Assembly: GCA_951640195.1 (NCBI GenBank)
Contig: OX621175.1
Location: 1,097,698-1,161,697, forward strand
DNA length: 64,000 nt
Direction: 5' to 3'
From: Porpolomopsis calyptriformis
Taxonomy: Eukaryota > Basidiomycota > Agaricomycetes > Agaricales > Hygrophoraceae
The notes under the pieces were generated by a model that worked only from the letters and a program-made list of their open reading frames with translations, was not told where the DNA came from and did not search any database. Below, piece after piece: positions 21,407-31,909 of the stretch. Position numbers and translations under genes: made by a program. Position 1 is the first letter of the stretch. Every line of letters begins with the position of its first letter.

Positions 21407-24400
21407 CTACCCTGAAGATGATAATGAAACTACACCTGCCGATTCAGAAGCCGACTACTACTACTTTACAGATGAAAATGAGATGGCAAGAGAATACCTC
21501 AACATTGATGACACTGTTATGATTCCATCTGATAACCTAGATAGCGAAGGTTTCCCCAAAGTGTTCACAGCCTACAAGAAGGTTAGCCAAAGGACTTACC
21601 CAGTGTCTGGGACATTCCCTGAAGCTGCTAGAGTAATCAGAAAGTTCCCTCACAACCCTTTATCCAGCTTCCCCTTCTTGCCAAGACAGCCCCCTGATTT
21701 CTCTCCAACCCCAAGACTCACTGAAGCTCGACTAGAATTTCTAAAGGTAAATGAAGAAGGGTTCCTTCTCCCTGAAGAAGAGAAACTATTCAATCATGTT
21801 ATGTGGCTTAACCAGGAAGCTATTGCCTTTGAAGATCCAGAACGAGGAACACTCAAAGAGTCATACTTTTCACCATATATTATTCCAACTATCCCGCACA
21901 CCCCTTGGGTGTATAAGAATATCCCTATCCCTCCAGGGATTTGTGAGAAAGTCATAGAACTCTTGAAAACCAAGATTGATGTAGGAGTCTATGAGCCAAG
22001 TCAATCATCCTATCAATCACGATGGTTCTGCGTCTTGAAAAAGAATGGAACCCTAAGAATTGTTCATGACCTTCAGCCTCTAAATAAAGTCACCATTAGA
22101 GATGCTGGTCTCCCTCCCATTGTAGATGATTTTGTAGAACCATTTGCAGGACGCCAATGTTACACAGTCTTTGACCTTTTCTGGGGATTTGATGCTAGAA
22201 AGGTCCATCCAGCCTCACGAGATCTTACTGCCTTTTATACACCACTTGGACTTCTTCGTATCACTTCATTGCCCATGGGATTCACTAACTCACCAGCTGA
22301 ATTCCAGAAATGTATGACTTTCATTCTTCAAGATGAAATCCCTGTAGTTGCAAACATCTTTATTGATGACCTGCCAATTAAAGGGCCTCCCTCAAGATTT
22401 CTCGATAAAGATGGAAAGCCAGAAGTACTTCCTGATAACCCTGGAATCAGAAGATTTATTTGGGAACATGCCTTAGATGTACACCGTGTTATGCACTGAG
22501 TAAAATGTGCAGGTGGAACCTTTGCTGCTAAGAAATCCCAGATATGTAGACCTAATGTGATTATAGTTGGATAGAAGTGTACCCCTGAAGGACGTTGTCC
22601 AGAGGATGACAAAGTATCCAAGATCCTCAAATGGCCCCCTCTCAAGACTCCTAAAGAAGTACGAGGCTTCTTAGGATTATGTGGAACAGTACGTATTTGG
22701 ATTCAAGACTACTCTCATCTGGCCAGACCTCTCACAGAATTGGTTCATAAAGATGCAGAGTTCATTTGGGATGATAGAAGACAAGAAGCCTTTGATACAC
22801 TAAAACAGAAAATCGCCTCAGCCCCAGCCTTACGTCCAATTGACTATCAATCAGACAATCCAGTTATATTATCTGTAGATAGCAGCTTTATTGCTGCAGG
22901 ATTTATCCTGTCCCAAATTGATGATGAAGGAAAACGTCGTCTAGCTAGATATGGCTCACTACCTATGAATGAAAGAGAGGCCAGGTATTCCCAGCCTAAA
23001 CTTGAATTATATGGACTATATCGTGCACTACACCATTGGAGGCTATATCTTATTGGAGTTAAGAATCTCCATGTAGAAGTTGATGCCAAGTATATCAAAG
23101 GCATGCTTAATGAACCAGATCTCCAACCCAATGCTGCTGTTAACAGATGGATCCAAGGGATTCTCTTATTTGATTTCAAACTTATTCATATACCTGCTAC
23201 TCAATTCAGAGGACCAGATGCCCTTTCTAGAAGAGAGTTAGCAGAGGATGAAGAATTCCCTATTCATAGTGATGCATGGTTAGATGATCTTGCATTACTT
23301 ATCCACGTTCCTTTACTTCAATCAATTAAAGATTTTTCATTTGTAACTGCTACACCCCTCCCTTACTCTTCATATGCCCTCCCTTCATCATCCACAAGAT
23401 CACGCCAAGACCTTTTATTATTAGAAATTTATAAATTCCTTTCTACTTTTCATCTACCCCATTTCTCAAGTTTACAGGAGTGAAAAAGATTTATCAAGAA
23501 AGCCACACAGTTCTTTGTGAAAGAAGAAAAGATGTTTAAAAGAAGCAACAAGTCACCATTACTAGTAATTCTAAAGCCAAAGAAGAGGCTTGCTATCCTC
23601 ACTCAAGCCCACGAAAACCTAGGCCATAAGGGAGAACAAGCAGTCTTTGAAATTATCCGCATACGATTCTTCTGGCCACATCTTAGAACAGATGTCCACC
23701 ATCATATCTCCTCATGCCATGAGTGCCAAATCCGAAGCCTCAAACGAATGGAGTTACCTCCTACAAATTCCACACCTACTACTCTTTTCGAAAAAGTGTA
23801 TATTGATGTTATGTTCATGCCTCCATCTGCTGGATTCCACTTCATTGTCGCAGCTCGTGATGACCTTACTGGAATAGTTGAAGCCAAGGCCTTACGTAGG
23901 AATGATTCCCAGAGCCTAGCTAAGTTCTTCTGGGAACAACTTTATTGCCGATATGGAGCAATTGGTCATGTTGTGACAGATAATGGAAGTGAAGTCAGAG
24001 GAGCATTTGAAATATTGCTGCAGAGACTGAATATACCCCAAGTTCGGATCTCTCCATATAACAAGCATGCCAATGGAGTTGTGGAATGTGGTCACTTCAC
24101 ATTACGAGAGGCTATCGTCAAGTCAAGTGACAAAGATAAATTTGGAAGGATCAGAAACTGGCACAAACAGGTGGAGATAGTAGCCTTTGCTGACCAAGTT
24201 ACAGTCAGTAGTGTTACAGGATATTCCCCATATTATCTCCTTCATGGAATGCATCCCTTATTACCCTTTGATCTTGCAGAAGCTACCTTCATGGTTGAGG
24301 GTTTCCAATTAGGATTATCAACCTCTGATCTCCTTGCCCTGAGGATTAGACAGCTAGAACGACATCAAGAAGATATTGACAAAGCTGCTGAAACTCTAAA

Positions 24401-24812
24401 GAAAGCTCGTTTCAAGTCTAAGCAATAGTTTGAACACCGTTTCAGGAAGCGTCTCATCAGAAGATATTATAGACCAGGAGAACTAGTCCTTGTCAGAAAT
24501 AGCCGATTAGAATCTACCTTAGGAAGGCTCAAGACAGAACCAAGGTACCTTGGCCCATATAAGGTAGCCAAGAGAACGACAAGAGGAGCCTACATCCTCC
24601 AGGAACTGGATGGAGCCGAACATGTGGAACATTATGCTGCATTCCGCTTACTCCCCTACATCTATTGAGATAGCCCTACCCTATATAGATTATCCCATGA
24701 TGATGAGATTGCTGATGGGCAAACAGCTTCCGAGGACTCCGATCATCGATCAGAACCCAGCGATCTGGACACTGATATTGAAATGGGAAGTTTAAGTAAT
24801 GAGACTTCCTAA
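21405..24812 (+). pseudogene. pol: pol of C1 (RT-RNase H-integrase), few stops
   Basis: The frame is open from the deletion joint at 21405 to TAA at 24810 except for TGA 22497, TAG about 22572, TGA 23481, TAG 24426 and TGA 24666. RT has WFCVLKKNGTLRIVHDLQPLN and the active site FIDDLPIKGPP (about 22356). RNase H has SVDSSFIAAGFIL and GPDALSRRE. Integrase has HENLGH..CHEC, then YIDVMFMP, VTDNGSEVRG and NGVVE (D,D,E), and a GPY-type end (RYLGPYKVAKRTTRGAYIL). No chromodomain follows; instead an acidic tail ends the protein. The IDD-P-KGP signature is shared with D1 (YIDDIPVKGP), so C and D form one lineage separate from A, B and E. Confidence 0.9.
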
Positions 24813-24896
24813 TCAAGACTTAATCGTCGATCAGATCTAGCCACCTGATGTAAACTGCATGCCCCCACACTCGCTTATTACTTTCCTTCAATCTAG

Positions 24897-25481
24897 ATGA
24901 CGACAAGCTACCTCCTGCTGCAAAGTCCCTCCCCTCCACTCGAAATCAAACCGCTCATCATGTCGACACCCTATTCCGCTGAAGCACAACACCAATGGTT
25001 CAACTGGGACCAGGCAAACCCGAACAACCAAGCCACATCTAGCAACCTCCCCCCACCTACGACACACGTACTGCTGCCCCCACCTCTCACTGCCTACGAT
25101 TGCCATAACCCCCACCAACCCCTTTATACCCTCATGCCTGCAATGGATGAGGCACCGGCTAATCCGTCAAAGGACGAAATCATCGCGACCCTACTTAGGG
25201 ATTGACATCAGCAAGACGTGTACCTTCGGAAGCTCGAGAGCGAGCTCTTTGAGCTCAACGGCAAACTTGTAGGGCAGGAGCTAGTGCTACATTTAAGGGC
25301 GGAAATGATTGAGTATTGGATGGATCAAGCTACATACTGGGAGTCTAGGTATGTAACAGCATATGGGCAAAGCGCGTTCATCCCATCTATTCCCCCCCTT
25401 CCCCCCAATGTCATTATCCCTCCTTCATCTCTCATTGGTGCCAATGGCCCCATGGAGGAAGAACCCTTAGATAGGGAGTAG
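24897..25481 (+). pseudogene. Post-pol coiled-coil ORF of C1 (one internal TGA)
   Basis: ATG at 24897 (MTTSYLLLQSPSP) opens a 195-codon frame ending TAG at 25479, broken only by TGA at 25203. The head is Pro/Asn-rich. The middle is a charged helix with the paired motif EYWMDQATYWESRY (about 25314-25355), and the tail is Pro-rich and acidic (PPSSLIGANG). The layout matches the post-pol ORFs of A1 and E, where E has RYWQEQAKYWEAKH. The ORF starts 85 bases after the pol stop on the same strand. Family unknown; a coiled-coil oligomer is the likely form. Confidence 0.65.
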
Positions 25482-25693
25482 TATTTGTTCCTCATACACG
25501 CGCCGCCAATTCTTTGTTTTATTTTTGTATAGTCCTTTTTACTCTTTTTACCACAATGTCACAGAAAGAATCTCTTATTAGGAGTAATCCCTGTAAATAG
25601 GAGAGACATTGGGTAAATAATTAAATATGTAAACCCTCTACAAGCGACAGAATCATTAAAGGATTGACTAAGATTTCAGCTCAGGCTAGTCAC
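25482..25693. other. Spacer between two post-pol ORFs of C1
   Basis: No ORF. Runs of T and AT-rich sequence near 25510-25550 could end transcripts of the upstream ORF. Confidence 0.35.
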
Positions 25694-26338
25694 ATGCCTA
25701 TAAACCGGGTTCAGTTCACAAGCCACGATATCACACTCACCGCTATCCAACACCGCCCTCAGCCTTTACTCTTTTTTGTCACAATGCAATCATCCACTTC
25801 CCTCATGTCTATCCCTGAATCTAACTATGAGGACACCGCCAACTCATCCACACGTACCCTCCTTCACGAATCTCGGCTTTTTCGCGCCTTGGTCGAAATT
25901 GAACAGCCACCCCCCGTATATATCCCTGGGCCAAGAACTGGCCTAATCCTCCCAGACCACTCATATCCCCTGCCTCAAAATACCTCTACCCCCACTATAC
26001 TTGCCACCGCTCAACGACTTCAAAGCGGTTTTCAGTCCCTCAACTGGGACGGATTTGTTTTCCGTCTTAGCCATATCCAAGGTGGTCCTATCCAATTGGG
26101 ATCCCTTATCCAATTTCGATATCCAAGTAACCAAGTCCAACGACAGGGACGAGCGGTAGTCAGCAGTGTTTGGATTGTTGCGAAATCATATTGGGTATTG
26201 GAGGCACACTTGGAGCCGGGAGATGTCGACATTTTGCTTGTGGTCGACCAGGAATATGCTAGGATGGAGAAGAAGAAACCTTGGAATGGATGGTTAGGAA
26301 AGCTTTTCCCTTGCTATGTCGAATACGAGACCTTGTAA
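25694..26338 (+). CDS. Unknown ORF before 3' LTR of C1
   Basis: The frame is uninterrupted to TAA/TAG-free end at 26336-26338 (TAA). In-frame ATGs at 25694 (MPINRVQFTS) and 25784 (MQSSTSLMSIPES) are both possible; the second gives 184 residues and has a better-looking start. The protein has an acidic head, IPGPRTGLILPD, then a compact region with alternating hydrophobics (WDGFVFRLSHIQGGPIQLGS, WIVAKSYWVLEAHLEPGD) and ends WLGKLFPCYVEYETL. No signal peptide or transmembrane helix is obvious. It lies 80 bases before the 3' LTR and in the element's sense, so it looks like a second accessory ORF of family C; it could also be captured host sequence. No family recognised. Confidence 0.55.
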   Translation: MPINRVQFTSHDITLTAIQHRPQPLLFFVTMQSSTSLMSIPESNYEDTANSSTRTLLHESRLFRALVEIEQPPPVYIPGPRTGLILPDHSYPLPQNTSTPTILATAQRLQSGFQSLNWDGFVFRLSHIQGGPIQLGSLIQFRYPSNQVQRQGRAVVSSVWIVAKSYWVLEAHLEPGDVDILLVVDQEYARMEKKKPWNGWLGKLFPCYVEYETL

Positions 26339-26914
26339 TGTAGAAACTACTGGGTCAAAGGTATTATATTGTGCAAGAATCAACTGAGGACAGTTGTAAT
26401 TTCTTTGTCCCCTGCAGATGTCATGATCCCAAACTGATTTGGTATCAAACTTAACCAAAGATCATGTATTCAGCAAGTAGCATCCTTAGCTCACACATCC
26501 TTATCTTATCTTATCTTATCTTATCTTATCTTAGATAAGATATCACTGTCCCTCACATATTATCTTATCTCAGATAAGATACACTACTATCTTTACCTAT
26601 GCTATCTTATCATGGACAATAACATTCTCCCCCATTGTTCTCTGAGTTAGAATGACTCATATCCCATTTGTCTATTGTTCTGTCATCACTCCATTGTTCT
26701 CTGAGTCACTATGACTCATATTAATCCACTCCATTGTTCTCCTCATTGTCTGACTCTGTCATGAAATTGGCGTTCACTCTCTTAAAATTTCTCTCTTTTC
26801 TTCGTTCTTTTCTTTTCTTTCTTATGACAGTTGTTTTGAGAGGAAGGCTGTCTTTATTGGCAGCAGAAATTACTTGTACAAAGGGAGGAGTCCATGTCCG
26901 ACTAGCTAATTATA

Positions 26915-27745
26915 CTAGTCCGTCTTGGCAATCTCCTGCACCATACTGTCCCTCAAGAACTCTACAAAACTCGACACTACTTGACCATCTATTGCGGCCA
27001 ACTTATTACCCCAGTAGATTGCCCCATTGGTGTCACCACTGGAGGCCTGCAACTCAGCAGCCTTCCCTTCAACAAAACTCATCGCTATCTTTCTCGCTTC
27101 CTCACCCAACCAATTGTTGGTGGGACTCCACAACAAACTGGGAGGAATTTCTTCCTCCTCGATCTTGACGTTGACATTAGTCAACGACGACGACAAATCT
27201 TCCACTAAGAATAAAGAGTCAACAATCACGAAGAAAGTGAGGGAATTGAGAAGCTTACCACTAGATAAAGAACTCAATGGACCAGGGGTCCAAGGACGGA
27301 AGGGGGGACTGGCAGCCCAGTCAACTGCCTCCTTCTTGACAGAAGGGAGGGAATCAGCCCACTTGTCAGACCCCCAATTAACCTGCCCCTCCAAAGGGAG
27401 CTGGGAAGTAGGGGGAGGGGCATCATCATCCCAAGCTAAAGAAGGGAAAGCCTATTATCAACAAACACAGACCAATAAAGACAAAACAAAATACTCACCA
27501 AGCGGATCCTCCATCAAGCCGCAAGCATGCTGGATTGGCCAGCGAACGAATGGACACTTCTTGACCTTGTGCTTGCCACCGCAAGCAAAGCAGGAGAAAG
27601 AAGACCAACAGAGGTCAGCGTCGGAGGGGATGCGCTAGAGGTAGTAGTGAAACGAATCGCAATCGAGAAAGACAGGAGCAGTGTGGTGCACCACTCCAGA
27701 CTGCTTGAAGAATCGGATGTAGTGGCCTTAGTGGGAGGGAGTCAT
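26915..27745 (-). pseudogene. Spliced zinc-knuckle-like gene, copy B
   Basis: Exons 27745-27499, 27435-27259 and 27204-26915 have the same lengths (247, 177, 290) and splice phases as copy A. The knuckle CFACGGKHKVKKCP is intact. ATG at 27743-27745 is present, but codon 6 is TAA where copy A has CAA, so this copy is likely null unless translation starts downstream. The last two exons are open to TAG at 26915. Copy C shares the same TAA. Confidence 0.7.
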
Positions 27746-27941
27746 GATGAATTGACAAGGATTGAACTGAAGCATAGGGATACAACCCCACACCTTTTAT
27801 ATGCTCAGACACAAAGGGAAGACCAAAAGGAGGTTCCTCAGTCAAAGAAGAGAAACCCGATACGCCGGACAAGAGATAGAAACAGCGGCGATCTCATGAC
27901 TAGAAGAACAATAGGAACCAGTTATGAGACAGCACAGCCTG

Positions 27942-28004
27942 ATACTGCGGAAGGCTATGCCCAATAGAGTTGAGTCATCAAAACAACACAGCCTTCCGCA
28001 GTAT
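27942..28004. promoter_or_regulatory. Palindrome in divergent promoter, copy B
   Basis: Perfect 15-bp arms ATACTGCGGAAGGCT (27942-27956) and its complement (27990-28004) flank a 33-bp spacer that contains TGAGTCA, a bZIP (Gcn4/AP-1) site. It sits between the two divergent genes, with TATA boxes on either side (about 27795 in reverse and about 28105). Confidence 0.65.
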
Positions 28005-28252
28005 GACTAAGAACAATGGCAAACCTTAAACCGGAGGCTGTGAACAATAGAAAATGGGGTGACTGCGGAAGCTGACTCATAGTGACTCCTATTTTAGAAA
28101 TACTATATAAACCCTGAGGGTGAAGCGGATCATCACTTCATCCTCCTGTGAGATTACTTGTAGTAGCACGAATGCAATCAGAATCATCAGACTTCTTTTC
28201 CATCAGAACAAGAAAAGAGAAACACAAAACACAACTACTAAGCCAACCATTC

Positions 28253-28463
28253 ATGCCCATATTCCCTAAACTCTCAGCAGAGGCACGCAACGGATTCAAC
28301 CCGCAGAACAACTTCTTCATAGAAGTAAAACTTAATTCTGAAGGAATCATCACTCTATATGAAGACGTCCCTGTCAGAACCTTCTTCTACATCCTACTGG
28401 ACTTATTGAGCTCCAAGGCCTGCCTTGTGATTAACGAAAAGACTTGCAACTACAGTTGTGACA
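28253..28463 (+). CDS. Divergent ORF of 1.7-kb element, copy B
   Basis: ATG at 28253 starts MPIFPKLSAEARNGFNPQNN and is open to the element end, then runs about 140 bases into the LTR flank. The 70 residues in the element differ from copies A and C at only a few positions. The TATA box is about 140 bases upstream. Function unknown. Confidence 0.5.
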
Positions 28464-29176
28464 GACTCATGGTGAGTCACAATTCAAACTCCTCATTGTT
28501 CTTTTATCCATTGTTCTTATTTCCTATTGTTCTCATTGCCCATTGTTCTCAAACATATATAAAGGGCCCCCTTTTCACCAATGAGGAGTTCAGTTCACAT
28601 TAAGTTCACATTTAGTTCACTTTCAACCCACTTTATCCCTCCCCCCCCACTCTCCCCCTTTTCCCTTGAACTCACCCCCTAGTACTCAGTACCTAGTACT
28701 ACCTCTTATTGATACTACTTGTCTGTAGTCAATACATCCAATCTAGTCTAGTCTATTAAGCTTATACCCTGTGTGATTTCGCCTAAGCCCTCTTACGTTA
28801 AGAACCAACTTAGGAATCACCCCTTAACGTTTTCTATAAGTTGAAAATAGCCATCGTGGACTATCTTATCTTACTTCAGCCCCTGCTTATTCATCACATT
28901 CTCTAAGTCTCAGTCCTTATTGGAGAGACCTCACTGTGATACGTATTCTTCTAAGTCAGCCATTGACTTCATTCTTGTTCTCCCAGTCAATACTATCCAT
29001 TGAGTTTGGATAGCCTGTTCATCTGTACATCCTAGCCAAGGATTACTCAAGCCCCACCAAAGGAGGAAGTGTCCATTACTCAATCAATTCACATCTCCCC
29101 CGAACAACTAGGACTTACTTGATTAACGTACAACTCCAGTAGTTCTAGAAGTGAAGTATTTATATTTCACCTGATA

Positions 29177-30034
29177 CCTGATCTCTTGATTCCACTCTGG
29201 AGAGGGACATTTGAATGCAACAAAGATAATGACAAAAGTACTTGGGACTGGGCCATTCTTACTGGCGCAGCCTGGAAACATCACGGTGAAATGGTAGGCA
29301 ATACAACACCCTACCTCCCTGGTTCATTCGACCGCCCTCCACGCAATCCTGCTCAGAAGATCAATAGTGGCTATAAAGCCTGGGTGTTCCTACTCTACCT
29401 GTTTGGGCTTGGTCCAGCTGTCTTCTATGGTGTACTCCCTGACAAATACTGGCGACACTTCTGCAAGCTTGTCTACGGGATTTGAATCATTTATCAGAAG
29501 AAAATCACCACAGGTGAACTCTGTGCAGCTCATGCAGCACTCACAGAGTTTGCAGATGAGTTTGAACAGCTCTATTATCAGTGTAAACACTCACACTTAC
29601 ATTTCGTTCATCCTGCCATTCAAACCCTCTGCTATTTGAGTGCAGAAGTTGCTCATATTGGCCCTGGGATCTGCTCCTCACAATGGACGATGGAGCGGAC
29701 AATTGGGAACCTTGGTGAGGAAGTAAAACAACATTCAAATCCTTTCACCAACCTTTCACAATGCAGCTTGCGATGGTCTCAAATCAATGCACTCAAGGTT
29801 ATGATTCCAGATCTCGAACCTCTGGATACACTCCCACCTAGAGGTAGTGTCGATTTAGGCAATAGCTATGCACTTCTCAGAGCCATGGACAGGGCTGCTC
29901 ACCCAGTGACACCACCTGAAGTGGCTGCAATCAAAAACTACCTACTAGATGCTGGGGATACTACCGCAAGTGCCAGTATCATAAACATCATCCAGTAGGC
30001 TCACTTAAGGCTTCCCAATGGTCAAACTGCATGC
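29177..30034 (+). pseudogene. tnp2: Tnp2/Plavaka-type transposase, piece 3 of 4
   Basis: Resumes at DLLIPLWRGTFECNKDN, then STWDWAILTGAAW, PYLPGSFDRPPRNPAQKI, GYKAWVFLLYLFGLGPAVFY and LPDKYWRHFCKLVYGI, all characteristic of Tnp2. TGA at 29483 (expected Arg) is followed in frame by a helical stretch, QWTMERTIGNLGEEVKQHSN and a long variable region. TAG at 29997 replaces an expected Trp before AHLRLPNGQTA. D1 inserted right after this at the target ATGC (30031-30034). Confidence 0.9.
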
Positions 30035-30642
30035 TGATACGACCCCTCCGTCCCCTGAGCACCGTATATTCAACTATACAAATACTAGACACCTATCAAG
30101 TCCTTCGAACATGAACTCGAACCCTCTGAATGCTCCCAATAGCTCCCAAACATCCCAAACAAGTTCAAGAATTATCAAACTCTCTAAACGCGATTGAAGC
30201 TTTCCAAATGCGAATGAAAGTTTGTATATCAAAGGGAAGACACTATTCAAAGGCATTAATTCTCTTCTATTTCTCCCTTTTCATTCAACTTCTTCATTCC
30301 CATTTACTACTTTCCCCTTAGATCATTAGAGAGGCTCCCCTTTTATCATATACATTCAAAGGGATCCTTTTACTAGAAGATATATATACTGTATGTTGTA
30401 GCTAGTGATCCAACAAGTTAGATATTTGCTTCTCTCTCGCTCTCGAGTCTAGATCCTCTCTAGATCTTCTAAGACTTCCTCTTTCGATCTTCCAATCCTT
30501 CCAATTCCCCGATTGATCACGTTTGCAAATGATCGAAGACTTCCTATCCATGATCATCAATCATAGACTGTGTCAAGACTCTTTATAGTCATCCTCGCAC
30601 CTTGTTCTGTGTTTGGTTCTCATACATGAAGCAGATGTATCA
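30035..30642 (+). repeat. 5' LTR of D1
   Basis: 608 bp, TGATACGACCCCTCCG to GATGTATCA. A TATA-like GATATATATACTG is at about 30380. Other copies: 40080-40667, 49840-50439 (reverse), 63791-64000 (reverse, cut by window end), and a diverged fragment at 42625. Confidence 0.95.
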
Positions 30643-30644
30643 TT

Positions 30645-30663
30645 TTGGAGCCTACCGTGAGGG
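30645..30663 (+). promoter_or_regulatory. tRNA-type primer-binding site of D1
   Basis: TTGGAGCCTACCGTGAGGG starts two bases after the 5' LTR, with the TGG expected for a tRNA 3' CCA end. The D2 and F copies read TTGGAGCCCACTGCGAGGG at the same place (about 49834-49816 and 61517-61499, reverse). Thus D and F share one primer tRNA while B does not use one. Confidence 0.65.
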
Positions 30664-30837
30664 CCCACTATTAAATCTTAAAAGATTCCTTCAACTCAGT
30701 CCTTTGAACCGCCATTCCCAATGCACAATCGAGTCACTCAAAGCACTACCCTATGAGATAGATTCACTTGGAACATCAATCCAACCCAACCAACACTTCC
30801 CCTCTTCCAAATAAATCAAAACCCAACTTCAATCAAT

Positions 30838-31907
30838 AATCCTGATTTGCCCGATGAACCCTCCTCTACCTTATTGCTTTTGTCATTATCCTCGATTTCT
30901 ACAATGACTATGACAACTCCACCAAACCTAGTAATGCCTGCTTGCAGTCACTCAACCACCCCAAAGTTCAACCCCAAACAACCTTGAGAACTTCGAAGAT
31001 ACTTCCAAGACCTTAGAGGTCTCTTCGCTAACTGTAGCATCAATGATGACAATGCTAAGAAGACTTATGCTTGCAAATACGTCGACATCGATAGGTCTGA
31101 ACTCTGGGAATACCAAATGGAGTTCCAAGCTGGACATATGTTCAATGAATTTGTTGCTGCTATCTATAAACTTTACCCAGGATTGGAAGACAATCGAAAG
31201 TGGTCCATCACTAATATGGACAAGATAGTCGGAGAACAACTTTGACTAGGAATCATGAACACCAACAAACTCAGAGCATATTTCCAATCGTTCCTTGCAA
31301 TCACTAAATTCCTGCGATCGAAGAACAGAATCTCTGAAGCGGAACAAAGTCATGCCTTCATCTGAGGATTCCAACCCGAACTCTGGTCTAGGATTGTCCG
31401 ATGACTGGAAATCAAGTTCCCTGACCACTTCCCTGATGATCCTTACAGGGTAAATGATATCAATGAGGCAGAAAATTTCATTCTGTATGGAACATCTCCA
31501 AACACCTTTCTACCGCGTGAAACTATGACTTCGACAATAACTACTGCCCCTGCCACTAAACAAAAAGACCTCAGCGTCTTCATGGAGAAACTAATGACTA
31601 TGCTTGTCAAAACCCTGGACAATAGAGGTCCCCCGAAATGAAACCTGCCCCCTCGATCACCACAATCTTTGGAACGACAACCCAATGCTCCTGACCCATT
31701 CGAGCCGAAAACTTGCGTCTTCTGTGGAAGTCCTGATCACTTCATCGGAAGCTGCCTGACCTGTCACAAATATATTCAAAACAGTTGATGCAAGAAGAAC
31801 TTCGAAGGAAGGATCATACTCCTGAATAACAGGTTTGTCCCCCAGCAAATGCCGGGAAAAACCTTGAAAGAATGAATGGTACAAGCAAAACCCAACTCCA
31901 ACCACTG
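30838..31907 (+). pseudogene. gag: gag of D1
   Basis: A broken frame contains the gag core (LRRYFQDLRGLFANCSIN, KYVDIDRSELWEYQ, FVAAIYKLYPGLED, LRAYFQSFLAITKF, DDPYRVNDINEAENFIL) and then a zinc knuckle CVFCGSPDHFIGSC (CX2CX4HX4C) at about 31709-31750. Stops at about 30988, 31243, 31363 and later sites are mostly TGA. The likely ATG is in the run near 30904. A reverse copy of its first two thirds is at 49027-49690. Confidence 0.8.
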
Positions 31908-31909
31908 GA

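Larger units (their letters stand above)
26757..28463 (+). mobile_element. 1.7-kb two-gene TGTCA element, copy B (in C1 3' LTR)
   Basis: 1707 bp, ends TGTCATGAAATTGG and TTGTGACA, flanked by exact GACTC duplications (26752-26756 and 28464-28468). The empty site is seen at about 59010 in the solo LTR. Contents match copies A and C: a spliced gene (minus), a palindromic intergenic region, and an ORF (plus) that runs off the right end. Confidence 0.9.
21207..29176 (+). mobile_element. Ty3/Gypsy element C1, 5'-deleted, nested in Tnp2
   Basis: The unit is flanked by a 4-bp duplication CCTG (21203-21206 and 29177-29180), and the transposase frame (NIP/DLLIPLW) rejoins across it. The 5' LTR keeps only its first 200 bases (21207-21406), then jumps directly into pol, so the primer site, gag and protease are gone. 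After pol come a coiled-coil ORF, a further ORF, and a full 3' LTR that hosts 1.7-kb copy B. A solo LTR of the same family at 58683-59715 defines the LTR as 1033 bp with a CAGG duplication. Confidence 0.9.
26419..29176 (+). repeat. 3' LTR of C1, interrupted by 1.7-kb copy B
   Basis: It starts TGTCATGATCCC and ends ACCTGATA. Removing the insert (26757-28463 plus one GACTC) leaves about 1046 bp, close to the 1033-bp solo copy. The U3 part carries six TTATC units (about 26501-26531), inverted GATA pairs, eight ATTGTTCT words on the two sides of the insert, several TGACTCA sites, and a TATA (CATATATAAAGG) at about 28553. It is followed by CCTG. Confidence 0.9.

Noticed and set aside
27615..27872. 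85-aa minus ORF in 1.7-kb copy B as a separate gene.
   Set aside because: It is a shifted frame over exon 1 and its upstream region; the knuckle and splice signals support the other frame.
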